Source of the DNA: Streptomyces katrae
Lineage (GTDB): Bacteria > Actinomycetota > Actinomycetes > Streptomycetales > Streptomycetaceae
Direction: 5' to 3'
Length of the DNA stretch: 64,000 nucleotides
Assembly (NCBI RefSeq): GCF_002028425.1
Contig: NZ_CP020042.1
Span: forward strand, 5,493,560-5,557,559
Position 1 is the stretch's first letter. The number at the start of each line of letters is the position of its first letter. Positions 35,991 through 45,306 of this stretch are shown here, piece after piece. The notes beneath the pieces are model-generated. The model saw only the letters and a list, made by a program, of their open reading frames with translations, had not been told where the DNA came from and ran no database searches. The translations under genes were made by a program, and so were the position numbers.

Positions 35991-38426
35991 GTGACGAGCG
36001 TCGAAGAGACCACGGAAGACCCCACCGGCCCCGGACCCGGCGGATACGCCGCGGCCCGGCTGCGACTCCTGCAGGAGGAGTCGCGGTCCGGGCCGTCCCG
36101 ACGTTCCGGCCTGTCCGCCCTGACCGACCGGTGGCTGAACGAGCTGTTCGCGACCGCCGCGCAGGAGACCGGGGTACGCGGCGCGGCCCTCGTCGCCGTC
36201 GGCGGCTACGGACGCGGCGAACTCTCCCCGCGCAGCGACCTCGACCTGCTGCTGCTCCACGACGGCAAGGCCCGCCCCCAGGCGCTGGGAGCCCTCGCCG
36301 ACCGCCTCTGGTACCCCGTCTGGGACACCGGGGTCGCCCTCGACCACTCCGTACGGACCCCCGGCGAGGCCCGCAAGGTCGCCGCCGAGGACCTCAAGGC
36401 CCACCTCGGGCTGCTCGACGCCCGGCTCGTCGCCGGCGACGCCGGCCTGCTCGCCGGACTGCGCACCTCCGTGCTCGCCGACTGGCGCAACCAGGCCCCC
36501 AAGCGGCTGCCGCAGCTGCACGCCCTGTGCCGGGAGCGGGCCGACCGGGCCGGGGAGCTGCGCTTCCTGCTGGAGCCCGACCTCAAGGAGGCGCGCGGCG
36601 GCATCCGCGACGCCACCGCCCTGCGGGCCGTCGCCGCCTCCTGGCTGGCCGACGCCCCCCGCGAGGGGCTCGACGGGGCCCGGCGCCGGCTGATGGACGC
36701 CCGGGACGCCCTGCACCTGGTCACCGGCCGGGCCACCGACCGGCTCTCCCTCCAGGAACAGCCCCAGGTCGCCGCCCGGCTGGGGCTGCTCGACGCGGAC
36801 GCGCTGCTGCGCGAGGTGTACGAGGCCGCCCGGGTGGTCGCCTACGCGGGCGACGTCACCTGGCGGGAGGTCGGACGGGTCCTGCGGGCCCGGGCCGCCC
36901 GGCCGAGGCTGCGGGGGCTGCTGGGCACCCGGGGCGCGGCGGCCGCCGCCGAGCGGGCGCCGCTGGCCGAGGGGGTCGTGGAGGCCGAGGGGGAGGCCGT
37001 GCTGGCGCTGGCCGCCCGGCCGGAACGGGACCCCGTGCTGCCCCTGCGGCTGGGTGCGGCCGCCGCACAGGCCGGGCTGCCCGTCTCGCTGCACGCCGTA
37101 CGCCGGATCGCGGCCCAGGCCCGGCCGCTGCCCGTGCCCTGGCCGGCCGAGGCGCGGGAACAGCTGCTGACCCTGCTCGGCGCGGGGGAGCCGATGGTGG
37201 CCGTGTGGGAGGCGCTGGAGGCCGAGGGGCTGATCAGCCGGCTGCTGCCCGACTGGGAGCGCGTGCGCTGCCGCCCCCAGCACAACCCCGTGCACACCTG
37301 GACCGTGGACCGGCACCTGATCGAGACGGCCGTACGGGCCTCCGCGCTGACCCGCCGGGTCGGCCGGCCCGACCTGCTGCTGATGGCGGCCCTGCTGCAC
37401 GACATCGGCAAGGGCTGGCCCGGAGACCACTCCGTCGTCGGCGAGACCATCGCCCGCGACATGGCCGCGCGGGTGGGCTTCGACGCCGCGGACACCGCGG
37501 TGCTGGGCACCCTCGTACGCCACCACCTGCTGCTCGTGGACACCGCGACCCGTCGCGACCTCGACGACCCGGCGACCGTCACCGCGGTGGCCCGGGCCGT
37601 CGGCTCCACCGGCACCCTGGAGATCCTGCACGCCCTGACCGAGGCCGACGCCCTCGCCACCGGGCCGGCGGCCTGGAGCACCTGGCGGGGTTCCCTGGTG
37701 GCCGACCTGGTGCGGCGCGTCGCCGCCGTGCTGAGCGGGGCCCCGCCCGCCGACCCCGAGCCCGACCTCCCCACCGCCGAGCAGGAGCGCCTGGCACTGG
37801 AGGCCCTGCGCACCGGGGAACCCGTGCTCACCCTGCACGCCCGGCAGGAGGAGGAGGACGACGCCGTCGGGGTCGAGCTGGTCGTGGCCGTCCCGGACCA
37901 GCCCGGCGTGCTCCCGGCGGTGTCCGGGGTGCTGGCGCTGCACCGGCTGACCGTACGGGCGGCGGACCTGCGGTTCCTGGAACTGCCGGACCACCTGGGG
38001 GAGGTGCTGGTGCTGCGGTGGCGGGTGGCGGCGGAGTACGGGGCGCTGCCGCAGGCGGCCCGGCTGCGGACGGACCTGGTACGGGCGCTGGACGGCTCCC
38101 TCGACGTCCCGGCGAAGCTGGCCGCCCGCGAGGCGGCGTACCCGCGCCGGCGGGGGGTCGTCCCCCCGCCGCCCCGCGTCACGGTGGTCCCCGAGGTCTC
38201 CCCGCTGGCCACGGTCCTGGAGGTCCGCGCCCCCGACGCGGTGGGGCTCCTCCACCGGATCGGCCGGGCCCTGGAGTCGTCCGGGGTCCGGGTGCGCAGC
38301 GCGCACGTCTCCACCCTGGGGGCGAACGCGGTGGACACCGTCTACGTGGTCGACCCGGACGGCAAACCCCTGCCGCCGCCGGCGGCGTCCGCCGTCGCCA
38401 CGTTGATCGAGGCCGCCCTGACGTAG
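35991..38426 (+). CDS. glnD: PII nucleotidyltransferase / deadenylylating enzyme GlnD
   Basis: This 811-residue bifunctional enzyme modifies and demodifies GlnK; in Streptomyces it acts as an adenylyltransferase. The nucleotidyltransferase motif is GGYGRGE at residues 71-77 followed by SDLDLLLL. The HD hydrolase motif is LLHDIGKG near 470, and two ACT domains (from LVVAVPDQPGVLPA and from LEVRAPDAVGLLHRIG) sense glutamine at the C-terminus. The GTG at 35991 follows GGGAG by seven bases. It is the last gene of the amtB operon, closed by a 12-bp hairpin directly after the stop. Confidence 0.95.
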   Translation: MTSVEETTEDPTGPGPGGYAAARLRLLQEESRSGPSRRSGLSALTDRWLNELFATAAQETGVRGAALVAVGGYGRGELSPRSDLDLLLLHDGKARPQALGALADRLWYPVWDTGVALDHSVRTPGEARKVAAEDLKAHLGLLDARLVAGDAGLLAGLRTSVLADWRNQAPKRLPQLHALCRERADRAGELRFLLEPDLKEARGGIRDATALRAVAASWLADAPREGLDGARRRLMDARDALHLVTGRATDRLSLQEQPQVAARLGLLDADALLREVYEAARVVAYAGDVTWREVGRVLRARAARPRLRGLLGTRGAAAAAERAPLAEGVVEAEGEAVLALAARPERDPVLPLRLGAAAAQAGLPVSLHAVRRIAAQARPLPVPWPAEAREQLLTLLGAGEPMVAVWEALEAEGLISRLLPDWERVRCRPQHNPVHTWTVDRHLIETAVRASALTRRVGRPDLLLMAALLHDIGKGWPGDHSVVGETIARDMAARVGFDAADTAVLGTLVRHHLLLVDTATRRDLDDPATVTAVARAVGSTGTLEILHALTEADALATGPAAWSTWRGSLVADLVRRVAAVLSGAPPADPEPDLPTAEQERLALEALRTGEPVLTLHARQEEEDDAVGVELVVAVPDQPGVLPAVSGVLALHRLTVRAADLRFLELPDHLGEVLVLRWRVAAEYGALPQAARLRTDLVRALDGSLDVPAKLAAREAAYPRRRGVVPPPPRVTVVPEVSPLATVLEVRAPDAVGLLHRIGRALESSGVRVRSAHVSTLGANAVDTVYVVDPDGKPLPPPAASAVATLIEAALT

Positions 38427-38427
38427 A

Positions 38428-38458
38428 CCGCTGCGCGGCTGGAATTGCCGCGCAGCGG
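38428..38458 (+). terminator. hairpin after glnD
   Basis: CCGCTGCGCGGC (38428-38439) pairs perfectly with GCCGCGCAGCGG (38447-38458) around TGGAATT. It starts immediately after the glnD stop and has no T-run. Confidence 0.7.
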
Positions 38459-38472
38459 TAGCCGGGGGAGCG

Positions 38473-38499
38473 TGAGGCGCGGGTCTGGGGCGGAGCCCC
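38473..38499 (-). repeat. Streptomyces-type intergenic repeat, inverted relative to smc copies
   Basis: On the minus strand the segment reads GGGGCTCCGCCCCAGACCC then GCGCCTCA, matching the first part of the smc repeat unit except for one missing C. It lies in the glnD-ffh gap. This is direct evidence that the smc unit also exists as non-coding DNA in this genome. Confidence 0.7.
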
Positions 38500-38630
38500 G
38501 GGAAACGGTGAAAGGGCGGCTGGAGGACCGCTCCGCGCAGCGGCCCTGTGACCCCGCCCCCGGGGAGCGGCGGGGGCGGATACCCTGGGGGGCGACCATC
38601 ACGCCCCCGACCCGAGGAATCGCGACCACC

Positions 38631-40205
38631 GTGTTCGATACGCTTTCCGACCGCCTCAGCGCGACCTTCAAGTCCCTCCGGGGCAAAGGCCGCCTCTCCG
38701 AGCAGGACATCGACGCTGCGGCGCGGGAAATCCGTATCGCCCTCCTCGAGGCCGACGTCGCGCTCCCCGTCGTCCGCTCCTTCATCGCGAACGTCAAGGA
38801 AAGGGCCCGCGGCGAGGAGGTCAGCAAGGCGCTGAACCCCGGCCAGCAGGTCCTGAAGATCGTCAACGACGAGCTGGTCTCGATCCTCGGCGGCGAGACC
38901 CGCCGCCTGCGCTTCGCCAAGACCGCGCCGACCGTCATCATGCTGGCCGGTCTCCAGGGTGCCGGTAAGACCACCCTCGCCGGAAAGCTCGGCCTCTGGC
39001 TCAAGGGGCAGGGCCACTCCCCGCTCCTCGTCGCCTGCGACCTCCAGCGCCCCAACGCCGTCAACCAGCTCAGCGTCGTCGCCGAGCGGGCCGGCGTGGC
39101 CGTCTACGCGCCCGCGCCCGGCAACGGCGTCGGCGACCCGGTCCAGGTGGCCAAGGACTCGATCGAGTACGCGCGCACCAAGCAGTACGACATCGTCATC
39201 GTCGACACCGCCGGCCGCCTCGGCATCGACGCCGAGCTGATGCAGCAGGCCGCGGACATCCGCGACGCCGTCAGCCCCGACGAGATCCTCTTCGTCGTCG
39301 ACGCCATGATCGGCCAGGACGCGGTCAACACCGCCGAGGCCTTCCGTGACGGCGTCGGCTTCGACGGCGTGGTGCTCTCCAAGCTCGACGGCGACGCCCG
39401 CGGCGGTGCCGCGCTCTCCATCGCGCACGTCACCGGCAAGCAGATCATGTTCGCCTCGAACGGCGAGAAGCTCGACGACTTCGACGCCTTCCACCCGGAC
39501 CGCATGGCGGGCCGGATCCTCGACATGGGTGACATGCTCACCCTCATCGAGCAGGCCGAGAAGACCTTCTCGCAGGCCGAGGCCGAGAAGATGGCGGCCA
39601 AGCTCGCCAAGGGCCCCAAGGAGTTCACGCTCGACGACTTCCTGGCCCAGATGGAGCAGGTCCGCAAGATGGGCTCCATCTCCAAGCTCCTCGGCATGCT
39701 GCCGGGCATGGGCCAGATCAAGGACCAGATCAACAACATCGACGAGCGCGACGTGGACCGCACCGCCGCGATCATCAAGTCGATGACCCCGGCCGAGCGC
39801 CAGGACCCGACGATCATCAACGGCTCGCGCCGCGCCCGTATCGCCAAGGGTTCCGGCGTCGAGGTCAGCGCCGTGAAGAACCTCGTCGAGCGGTTCTTCG
39901 ACGCCCGCAAGATGATGTCCCGCATGGCCCAGGGCGGCGGCATGCCGGGCATGCCCGGCATCCCCGGGATGGGCGGCGGCCCCGGCCGGCAGAAGAAGCA
40001 GGTCAAGCAGGCCAAGGGCAAGCGCAAGAGCGGCAACCCGATGAAGCGCAAGGAAGAGGAGGCCGCGGCAGCGGCCCGGCGCGAGCAGGGCGCCCAGCCC
40101 GCGCTCCCCGCCGCCGGCGGCAACCCGTTCGGCCTCCCGGCGGGCGGCGGCCAGCCCGGCCAGGACTTCGACCTGCCGGACGAGTTCAAGAAGTTCATGA
40201 AGTAG
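38631..40205 (+). CDS. ffh: signal recognition particle protein Ffh
   Basis: This 524-residue GTPase binds signal peptides and 4.5S RNA and delivers ribosomes to FtsY. The N domain starts MFDTLSDRLSATFKSLRGKG, the G domain has GLQGAGKTT (from residue 107), DTAGRLG and LSKLDGDARGGAA, and the M domain ends with a Met/Gly-rich segment (GGGMPGMPGIPGMGGG) and a basic region. The GTG at 38631 matches the family start and GAGGAA lies upstream. A -10-like TACCCT is at 38581-38586. A 17-bp hairpin follows the stop. Confidence 0.96.
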   Translation: MFDTLSDRLSATFKSLRGKGRLSEQDIDAAAREIRIALLEADVALPVVRSFIANVKERARGEEVSKALNPGQQVLKIVNDELVSILGGETRRLRFAKTAPTVIMLAGLQGAGKTTLAGKLGLWLKGQGHSPLLVACDLQRPNAVNQLSVVAERAGVAVYAPAPGNGVGDPVQVAKDSIEYARTKQYDIVIVDTAGRLGIDAELMQQAADIRDAVSPDEILFVVDAMIGQDAVNTAEAFRDGVGFDGVVLSKLDGDARGGAALSIAHVTGKQIMFASNGEKLDDFDAFHPDRMAGRILDMGDMLTLIEQAEKTFSQAEAEKMAAKLAKGPKEFTLDDFLAQMEQVRKMGSISKLLGMLPGMGQIKDQINNIDERDVDRTAAIIKSMTPAERQDPTIINGSRRARIAKGSGVEVSAVKNLVERFFDARKMMSRMAQGGGMPGMPGIPGMGGGPGRQKKQVKQAKGKRKSGNPMKRKEEEAAAAARREQGAQPALPAAGGNPFGLPAGGGQPGQDFDLPDEFKKFMK

Positions 40206-40215
40206 CGGTCGTACC

Positions 40216-40253
40216 GCGAAGGCCCCGCCGTGCACGCACGGCGGGGCCTTCGC
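40216..40253 (+). terminator. 17-bp perfect hairpin after ffh
   Basis: GCGAAGGCCCCGCCGTG (40216-40232) pairs with CACGGCGGGGCCTTCGC (40237-40253) around CACG. It begins 10 bases after the ffh stop. Confidence 0.75.
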
Positions 40254-40321
40254 GCTGCGCGGGCAAGGGTGCGGTTTGTCCCTTATGGTCGGCTGGGAGG
40301 ACGGCATAAGGAGGCGCCCCC

Positions 40322-42253
40322 GTGCCCAGCCCCACCCCCGTACCGCCACGCGACCGGGCCGACACCCCCTGGCGCTCCGAGGGCGCCCCGCCCAGCCCAC
40401 CGCCCCGCAAGAAGATGCCCGGCGGCTGGCGCGGGCTGATCCTCGCCGCCCTGATCGTCTACCTGATCACCAACGTCGTGCTGGGCTTCTTCAACGAGGG
40501 CGACGGGCCGACGATCTCGTACACCGAGTTCAGCAAGCAGGTCACCGACGGCAACGTCCAGAAGATCTACTCCAAGGGCGACGCCATCCAGGGCGAGCTC
40601 AAGACCAAGCAGCCCGCCCCCGGCGGCCACGGCGACTACCGCAAGTTCGTCACCCAGCGCCCCGCCTTCGCCGACGACCAGCTGTGGACCGGCCTGACCT
40701 CCAAGGGCGTCACCGTCACCGCCTCCCCGGTCGTCGAACAGCGCAGCTTCCTCGCCAACCTGCTGATCTCCCTCGCCCCCATGCTGCTGATCGTGGCCCT
40801 GTGGCTGCTCATCGCCCGCCGGATGGGCTCCGCCCTGGGCGGGGCCGGCGGGTTCGGCCGCAAGGCGCCGCCCAAACCCGTCGAGCTGGAAGGCGCCAAA
40901 CGCACCACCTTCGAGGACGTGGCCGGGATCGACGAGGTCGAGGGCGAGCTCAGCGAGGTCGTGGACTTCCTCAAGAACCCCCACCAGTACCACCGGCTCG
41001 GCGCCCGCATGCCCGGCGGCGTGCTGCTCGCCGGCCCGCCCGGCACCGGCAAGACCCTCCTCGCCCGCGCCGTCGCGGGCGAGGCCGGGGTGCCCTTCTT
41101 CTCGGCCTCCGCCTCCGAGTTCATCGAGATGATCGTCGGCGTCGGCGCCTCCCGGGTGCGCGAGCTGTTCGCCGAGGCCCGCAAGGTCGCCCCGGCGATC
41201 ATCTTCATCGACGAGATCGACACCATCGGGCGGGCCCGCGCCGGCTCCGCCGGCATGGGCGGCCACGACGAGCGCGAGCAGACCCTCAACCAGATCCTCA
41301 CCGAGATGGACGGCTTCTCCGGCTCGGAGGGCGTGGTCGTCCTGGCCGCCACCAACCGCGCCGACGTCCTCGACCCCGCCCTGACGCGCCCCGGCCGCTT
41401 CGACCGCACCGTCGCCGTCTCCCCGCCCGACCGGGCGGGCCGCGAGGCCATCCTGCGCATCCACACCCGCGACATCCCCCTGGGCCCGGACGTGGACCTG
41501 GCCCAGGTGGCCCGCACCACCCCCGGGATGACCGGCGCCGAGCTGGCCAACCTCGCCAACGAGGCCGCCCTGCTGGCCGTCAAGCGCCGCCAGGACGCGG
41601 TCACCCAGGCCGACCTCTCCGACGCCCTGGAGAAGGTCCAGCTGGGCGCCGAGCGCCCGCTCGTGATGCCCCAGGAGGAACGCCGCCGCACCGCCTACCA
41701 CGAGAGCGGCCACGCCCTGCTGGGCATGCTCCAGCCGGGCGCCGACCCCGTCCGCAAGATCACCATCGTGCCGCGCGGCCGCGCGCTGGGCGTCACCCTC
41801 TCCACCCCCGACGCCGACCGCTACGCGTACACCGAGCCCTACCTGCGCGGCCGCATCATCGGGGCGCTCGGCGGCATGGCCGCCGAGCACGTGGTCTACA
41901 ACGTGATCACCACGGGCGCCGAGAGCGACCTCGAACAGGTCACCAACATCGTCCGCGGCATGGTCGGCCGCTGGGGCATGAGCGAGCGCGTCGGCCGCCT
42001 CACCGCGATCCCGTCCGACGGCCAGGGCCCCTACGGCCTGACCGCCGCCCCCGCCACCCTGGACGCCGTGGACCACGAGATGCGCCGGATCGTGGACGAG
42101 TGCTACGAGGAGGCCTGCCGCCTGCTGGCCGAGAACCGCCCGAAGCTCGACGCCCTGGCGGAGGCCCTGCTGGCCGCCGAGACCCTGGACGAGCGCGCGG
42201 CGTACGAGGCGGCCGGCATCCCCCGCCTCGCCAAGGACCACGGCACGGGCTGA
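40322..42253 (+). CDS. ftsH: FtsH-type ATP-dependent zinc metalloprotease
   Basis: This 643-residue membrane protease degrades misfolded and regulatory membrane proteins. Two membrane helices (about residues 37-57 and 145-165) flank a short extracytoplasmic domain. The AAA domain has GPPGTGKT (238-245), FIDEIDTIGR and RPGRFDR, and the protease site is HESGH at 460-464 with the third-ligand region TGAESDLEQVTNI. Streptomyces usually have a main FtsH elsewhere, so this is likely the second paralogue. The GTG at 40322 follows AAGGAGG. The next gene is convergent with only three bases between stops. Confidence 0.93.
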   Translation: MPSPTPVPPRDRADTPWRSEGAPPSPPPRKKMPGGWRGLILAALIVYLITNVVLGFFNEGDGPTISYTEFSKQVTDGNVQKIYSKGDAIQGELKTKQPAPGGHGDYRKFVTQRPAFADDQLWTGLTSKGVTVTASPVVEQRSFLANLLISLAPMLLIVALWLLIARRMGSALGGAGGFGRKAPPKPVELEGAKRTTFEDVAGIDEVEGELSEVVDFLKNPHQYHRLGARMPGGVLLAGPPGTGKTLLARAVAGEAGVPFFSASASEFIEMIVGVGASRVRELFAEARKVAPAIIFIDEIDTIGRARAGSAGMGGHDEREQTLNQILTEMDGFSGSEGVVVLAATNRADVLDPALTRPGRFDRTVAVSPPDRAGREAILRIHTRDIPLGPDVDLAQVARTTPGMTGAELANLANEAALLAVKRRQDAVTQADLSDALEKVQLGAERPLVMPQEERRRTAYHESGHALLGMLQPGADPVRKITIVPRGRALGVTLSTPDADRYAYTEPYLRGRIIGALGGMAAEHVVYNVITTGAESDLEQVTNIVRGMVGRWGMSERVGRLTAIPSDGQGPYGLTAAPATLDAVDHEMRRIVDECYEEACRLLAENRPKLDALAEALLAAETLDERAAYEAAGIPRLAKDHGTG

Positions 42254-42256
42254 GCG

Positions 42257-42964
42257 CTACGCCACCCGGGCGATGACGTAGCGCAGGATGTTCGGCAGCC
42301 AGACGGCGCCGTCGGCCCGCTCGTACGGGTGAAGCGCCTCCGCCAGCTCCTTCTCTGCCAGCGCCGGGTCCGCCGCCGCGCAGGGCCCGGCCCCGGTCCC
42401 CGCGACGGGGTACAGCCCGGTCGACAGCAGCCCGCGCACGGCGCTGTCCGCGTCGGCGTACCCGAACGGGCAGAACACCCGCCCCGACCCGTCCGGCACC
42501 AGCCCGGCCCCCTCGGCCACCGCGTCCAGGTCCCGGGCCACCGGCCCGCCGCCGAGCACCGCCGGCACCGTGCACCGCTCGGCCGGACCCCAGCCCGCCA
42601 GCACCACCGCGCCGCCCCGCCGCACCGAGGGCAGGGCCGCCGCCAGGGCGCCCGCGCCGGGCTCGAAGGCCAGCAGCACGTCGTAGGGGCGCGCCGCGGG
42701 CACCGGGGGAGCGGCCACCACCTCCAGCAGCCGCTCCCGGGCCAGCGCCCGCAGGGCCGGGTCGGCCTCCACGCCCGTGGCGGCGGCGCCCCGTCCGGCG
42801 GCCAGCAGCAGGGGCAGCCCGGCCCCGCAGCCCAGGCCCAGCAGCCGGGTGCCCGGCCCGACCTCCAGCCGGTCGTAGACCGCCTCGTACAGCGGTACCA
42901 GCATCCGTTCCTGGATCTCCGCCCAGTCCCGGGCGACGAGCGTCGCCGTCGGCGTCGGTGTCAT
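42257..42964 (-). CDS. class I SAM-dependent methyltransferase-like protein
   Basis: This 235-residue protein begins MTPTPTATLVARDWAEIQERML and contains the SAM-binding motif RLLGLGCGAGLPLLLAAG near residue 44, with ATGVEADPALRALA as the second strand. The rest of the fold is consistent with a small-molecule methyltransferase, but the substrate is not evident. The ATG at 42964 follows AGGAG by ten bases; a longer in-frame extension upstream is non-conserved. It is divergent from proS and almost abuts ftsH at the 3' end. Confidence 0.75.
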   Translation of the reverse strand: MTPTPTATLVARDWAEIQERMLVPLYEAVYDRLEVGPGTRLLGLGCGAGLPLLLAAGRGAAATGVEADPALRALARERLLEVVAAPPVPAARPYDVLLAFEPGAGALAAALPSVRRGGAVVLAGWGPAERCTVPAVLGGGPVARDLDAVAEGAGLVPDGSGRVFCPFGYADADSAVRGLLSTGLYPVAGTGAGPCAAADPALAEKELAEALHPYERADGAVWLPNILRYVIARVA

Positions 42965-43082
42965 CGAAAGAGCGCTCCTGATTCCGTCTCGCCCCCTTGC
43001 CCCCGTTGCCAGAGAACTCCCCATCGGCCCCCGCGTCCAGAGGAGTGCGCCACCCGATTCACGCATCCGGGGCCCGGCGCCG

Positions 43083-43096
43083 TACCATTCGCGCCA
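43083..43096 (+). promoter_or_regulatory. leaderless-type -10 of proS
   Basis: TACCAT (43083-43088) lies seven bases before the proS ATG. TTCACG at 43058-43063 is a possible -35 with a 19-base spacer. No Shine-Dalgarno is visible. Confidence 0.45.
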
Positions 43097-44508
43097 TGGC
43101 AAAGGCACCCGTTCTCACCCCGCAGGCGGAGGATTTCCCCCGCTGGTACCAGGATCTGATCAACAAGGCCGAGCTGGCCGACAACGGTCCGGTCCGCGGC
43201 ACCATGGTCATCCGGCCGTACGGCTACGGCCTGTGGGAGCGGATGCAGCAGGAGATGGACGCCCGGATCAAGGAAGCCGGCGCCCAGAACGCCTACTTCC
43301 CGCTGTTCATCCCGCAGTCGTACCTGACGAGGGAGGCGGAGCACGTCGAGGGCTTCGCCCCCGAGCTCGCGGTCGTCACCCACGGCGGAGGCAAGGAGCT
43401 CGAGGAGCCGGTCGTCGTCCGGCCCACCTCCGAGACGATCATCAACGACTACTTCTCCAAGTGGGTCCAGAGCTACCGCGACCTGCCCCTGCTGATCAAC
43501 CAGTGGGCCAACGTCGTCCGCTGGGAGATGCGCCCCCGCGTCTTCCTCCGTACGAGCGAGTTCCTCTGGCAGGAGGGCCACACCGCCCACGCCACGTACG
43601 AGGACGCCCGCGACTACGCCGCGCACATCCACCGCAACGTGTACGGCGACTTCATGACCAACGTGCTCGGCATCGACGTCGTGCTCGGCCGCAAGACCCC
43701 CAAGGAGCGCTTCGCCGGCGCCATCAACACCCTCACCCTCGAGGGCATGATGGGCGACGGCAAGGCCCTGCAGATGGGCACGAGCCACGAGCTCGGCACC
43801 AACTTCGCCAAGGCCTTCAACACCTCCTACCTCTCCAAGGAGGGGCAGCAGGAGCTGGTCTGGCAGACCTCGTGGGGCGTCTCCACCCGCATGGTCGGCG
43901 GCCTGATCATGTCCCACGGCGACGACAACGGCCTGCGCGTCCCGCCGCGCCTGGCGCACGTCCAGGTCGTCGTCATGGCGATCAAGGGCGACGAGGCCGT
44001 GGCCAAGGTCCGCGAGCTGGGCGCCCAGCTGAAGGCCTCGGGCCTGCGCGTGCACGTGGACGACCGCGTCGACACCCCCTTCGGCCGCCGCGCCGTGGAC
44101 TGGGAGCTCAAGGGCGTACCGGTCCGCATCGAGATCGGCCCCCGCGACCTGGAGAACGGCACCGCGATGCTGGCCCGCCGGATCCCCGGCGGGAAGGAGC
44201 CGGTGCAGATCGAGGCGCTGGCCGACCTGCTGCCCAAGGTCCTCGACGAGGACCAGGCCCAGCTGCTGCGCGAGTCCCGCGAGCGCCGGATCTCCCGGAC
44301 GAGCGACGTGGCCACCATCGAGGAGGCCGCCGAGGCCGCCCTCGCCGGCGGCTGGGCGCGGATCCCGTGGAGCGTCCTGGGCCCGGAGGGCGAGGCCAAG
44401 CTCGGCGAGCAGGCCGTGACCGTCCGCTGCCTGGTGGCCGAGGACGGGTCGGTTCCGGAGGCCGACGACGCTCCCGGTACCCTCGCGATCGTCGCGCGCT
44501 CGTACTGA
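43096..44508 (+). CDS. proS: prolyl-tRNA synthetase, short (eukaryote/archaea-like) type
   Basis: This 470-residue class II synthetase charges tRNA-Pro. It lacks the roughly 180-residue editing insertion of the long bacterial form, so it is the short type with a C-terminal extension, starting FPRWYQDLINKAELAD. Class II motifs are visible: motif 2 with RWEMRPRVFLRTSEFLWQEGHTAH and motif 3 with GGLIMSHGDDNGLRVPPRLA. The ATG at 43096 is supported by a leaderless-type promoter. A strong terminator with a T-rich end follows. The gene is monocistronic and divergent from the methyltransferase gene. Confidence 0.95.
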   Translation: MAKAPVLTPQAEDFPRWYQDLINKAELADNGPVRGTMVIRPYGYGLWERMQQEMDARIKEAGAQNAYFPLFIPQSYLTREAEHVEGFAPELAVVTHGGGKELEEPVVVRPTSETIINDYFSKWVQSYRDLPLLINQWANVVRWEMRPRVFLRTSEFLWQEGHTAHATYEDARDYAAHIHRNVYGDFMTNVLGIDVVLGRKTPKERFAGAINTLTLEGMMGDGKALQMGTSHELGTNFAKAFNTSYLSKEGQQELVWQTSWGVSTRMVGGLIMSHGDDNGLRVPPRLAHVQVVVMAIKGDEAVAKVRELGAQLKASGLRVHVDDRVDTPFGRRAVDWELKGVPVRIEIGPRDLENGTAMLARRIPGGKEPVQIEALADLLPKVLDEDQAQLLRESRERRISRTSDVATIEEAAEAALAGGWARIPWSVLGPEGEAKLGEQAVTVRCLVAEDGSVPEADDAPGTLAIVARSY

Positions 44509-44518
44509 GTTCCAGCTC

Positions 44519-44566
44519 CAGCCCCCGGCGCGCGGCTCCGCCCGCGCGCCGGGGGCTGGTTCTTTT
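44519..44566 (+). terminator. rho-independent terminator of proS
   Basis: CAGCCCCCGGCGCGCGG (44519-44535) pairs perfectly with CCGCGCGCCGGGGGCTG (44542-44558), followed by GTTCTTTT. It is the strongest terminator in the window. Confidence 0.85.
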
Positions 44567-44709
44567 GGCCGGCGTTACGTACCGACTCCTCCTGGGATCG
44601 GCGCACCCGTCCTCGTCAGGACGCATGAGACTGAACTGACTGGTACGTGCAAAAAATTTGGAATGGCCCGGAATCGGAACACCGGGGCACCCCGGCTCGT
44701 TGTCACGAC

Positions 44710-45306
44710 GTGAGCACGACACCACCTGTTCTCGCCGCAGAGCTGGCGCAGGCGTGGGCCGACATTCAGCGGTACCACCCCGAGCTGCCTGACCTTGCCG
44801 CGCCCGAGTCCCTGATCGGAGAGTCCTCGTCCGCCTGCGGCGCCGAGCTCTCCTTCGAGCGACTGCTGCACGAGGCAGTCCACGGCATCGCGGCCGCCCG
44901 CGGAGTGCGTGACACCTCGCGAGCGGGCCGCTACCACAACCGCAGATTCCTCGCGATCGCCGAGGAGATGGGGCTGGACCACTCCGAGGAGCCGCACGCC
45001 AGCAGCGGGTTCTCCCTGGTCTTCCTCAATGCCGAGGCCAAGAAGCGCTACCGCCCCACGATCGAGCGGCTCCAGCGCGCCCTCAAGGCGCACACCGCCG
45101 CGACGGCCGCCGACACCAAGCGCAGCTTCCGCGGTCCGGCCGCCCGGCACGGCTCCTCGGGCGGCGGCGTACGCGTCAAGGCCGTCTGCGACTGCGGGCG
45201 CAACGTCCGGGTCGTGCCCTCCGTACTGGCGCAGGCGCCGATCGTGTGCGGCGGCTGCATGAAGCCGTTCCGCATCCCCGAGGTCGCTACCGCGGCGGCG
45301 TCCTGA
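44710..45306 (+). CDS. SprT-like zinc metalloprotease-type protein with zinc ribbon
   Basis: This 198-residue protein has HEAVH at residues 54-58 (an HExxH zinc site) and a histidine at 76 in RYHNRRFLAIAEEMGL, the arrangement seen in SprT/Spartan proteins, which cleave DNA-protein crosslinks in eukaryotes. A C-terminal ribbon with CDCG and CGGC follows a basic region (KRSFRGPAARHG). The catalytic Glu is present. It is smaller than eukaryotic Spartan and lacks its other motifs. The GTG at 44710 starts the conserved part, but no Shine-Dalgarno is visible. An AT-rich patch (GCAAAAAATTTGG at 44648) lies upstream. Function in Streptomyces is not known to me. Confidence 0.72.
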   Translation: MSTTPPVLAAELAQAWADIQRYHPELPDLAAPESLIGESSSACGAELSFERLLHEAVHGIAAARGVRDTSRAGRYHNRRFLAIAEEMGLDHSEEPHASSGFSLVFLNAEAKKRYRPTIERLQRALKAHTAATAADTKRSFRGPAARHGSSGGGVRVKAVCDCGRNVRVVPSVLAQAPIVCGGCMKPFRIPEVATAAAS

